Shown here: piece by piece, positions 40,657 to 40,858 of the stretch
How the letters are laid out: each line of letters starts with the position of its first letter
Numbering within the stretch: position 1 is the first letter of the stretch
Source of the DNA: Candidatus Gastranaerophilales bacterium
GTDB lineage: Bacteria > Cyanobacteriota > Vampirovibrionia > Gastranaerophilales > Gastranaerophilaceae
Direction of reading: 5' to 3'
DNA: 40,858 bases
Assembly (NCBI GenBank): GCA_944323615.1
Contig: CALUTG010000010.1
Coordinates: forward strand, 1-40,858
Made by a program: the position numbers and the translations under genes
The notes under the pieces: generated by a model
What the model was told of the DNA's origin: nothing
The model's database searches: none
Seen by the model: only the letters and a program-made list of their open reading frames with translations

Positions 40657-40858
40657 TTATTTACTTTTCTCAAGCCGGGCTAATCTTTTTTCCAGCTTAG
40701 TAATTCGTTTCTCAAGCTCCAAGTTCTGTTTTTCAAGTTCATCTATTTTCTGCTCTCTCTTTATCAGAGCTTCCACTTTAGAATCCAATTCTTTTACGGC
40801 ATTAACAAGCGCATAGAACATGTCTTCCATTCTTATTCTTAAGAATCCGTCTTCTCCT
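40657..40858 (-). CDS. C-terminus of a tail-spike-like protein with S74 intramolecular chaperone end (truncated by window)
   Basis: Only the last 66 residues are inside the window; the start is beyond 40858. The text GEDGFLRIRMEDMFYALVNAVKELDSKVEAL followed by a heptad-pattern coiled coil (LIKREQKIDELEKQNLELEK, then RITKLEKRLARLEKSK) is the usual end of Peptidase_S74 / intramolecular chaperone domains: a short helix with A-x-x-E-L then a trimeric coiled coil. Such ends fold and then self-cleave from phage tail spikes, and they also occur on cellular surface proteins. The catalytic Ser-Lys part would lie upstream and cannot be checked. Stop TAA at 40657. Confidence 0.7.
   Translation of the reverse strand, partial: GEDGFLRIRMEDMFYALVNAVKELDSKVEALIKREQKIDELEKQNLELEKRITKLEKRLARLEKSK

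Noticed and set aside
1-40858. CRISPR arrays, rRNA genes, transposases and prophage structural genes
   Set aside because: Looked for and not seen; only a truncated S74-type terminus at the right edge is phage-like.

Overview
The window is AT-rich bacterial chromosome, most likely from a gut member of the Gastranaerophilales (Melainabacteria/Vampirovibrionia, the non-photosynthetic relatives of Cyanobacteria). This is inferred, not proven. The cell envelope is Gram-negative in type (type IV pilus secretin, KdsC for Kdo, UppP), and core genes are scattered among many long proteins that I recognise only as lineage-type hypothetical families. Several of these carry a short F-[GKR]-[AG] sequence in a disordered stretch. 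Standard genetic code fits throughout; TTG and GTG starts with good ribosome binding sites are common.

Layout. 1-5.1 kb: end of a type IV pilus/type II secretion operon (secretin, assembly ATPase, inner-membrane platform protein), then a small unknown protein and a short-chain dehydrogenase. 5.1-6.8 kb: a structured leader followed by anti-sigma factor, ECF sigma factor and a periplasmic LTxxQ (Spy/CpxP-like) protein, closed by a strong terminator. 6.8-15.2 kb (minus strand): a MotA/MotB-type ion-driven stator pair with two accessory proteins, then two very large lineage-type membrane/coiled-coil proteins. 15.4-19.7 kb (plus): a Cdc48/FtsH-like AAA+ ATPase without a protease domain, a uridine-kinase-like protein, QueD, UppP and DeoC. 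19.8-22.6 kb: an XRE regulator divergent from a small gene across a perfect palindromic operator, tRNA-Glu, methionine aminopeptidase, an EF-hand-like protein and an RNA polymerase omega-like protein. 22.6-24.3 kb: an in-frame mini-ORF, a two-repeat membrane protein and a small secreted protein. 24.3-29.8 kb (minus): GT-D-type glycosyltransferase, glutamyl-tRNA synthetase, a hairpin-dense repeat island of about 490 bp, and PcrA helicase. 29.9-36.1 kb: DprA-like SLOG protein, helical-repeat protein, two small lineage proteins, KdsC, ComEC and a small strongly codon-biased protein. 36.3-40.9 kb: a processive GT2 glycosyltransferase and Apt; then on the minus strand an exported protein, YqeK, NadD, and the C-terminus of a tail-spike-like (S74 chaperone) protein cut by the window end.

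How they fit together. Pilus assembly genes, ComEC and a DprA-like protein are parts expected of natural DNA uptake, although they are not in one operon. UppP, KdsC, two glycosyltransferases and the ECF module point to envelope building and envelope stress. NadD/YqeK, Apt, DeoC, uridine-kinase-like and QueD are nucleotide and cofactor housekeeping. The least explained parts are the large membrane proteins at 10.6-15.2 kb with the divergent AAA+ ATPase, and a promoter-like motif (GGCAATTTT, 13 bases, ACTTTAT) found with identical spacing upstream of three unrelated lineage-type genes.
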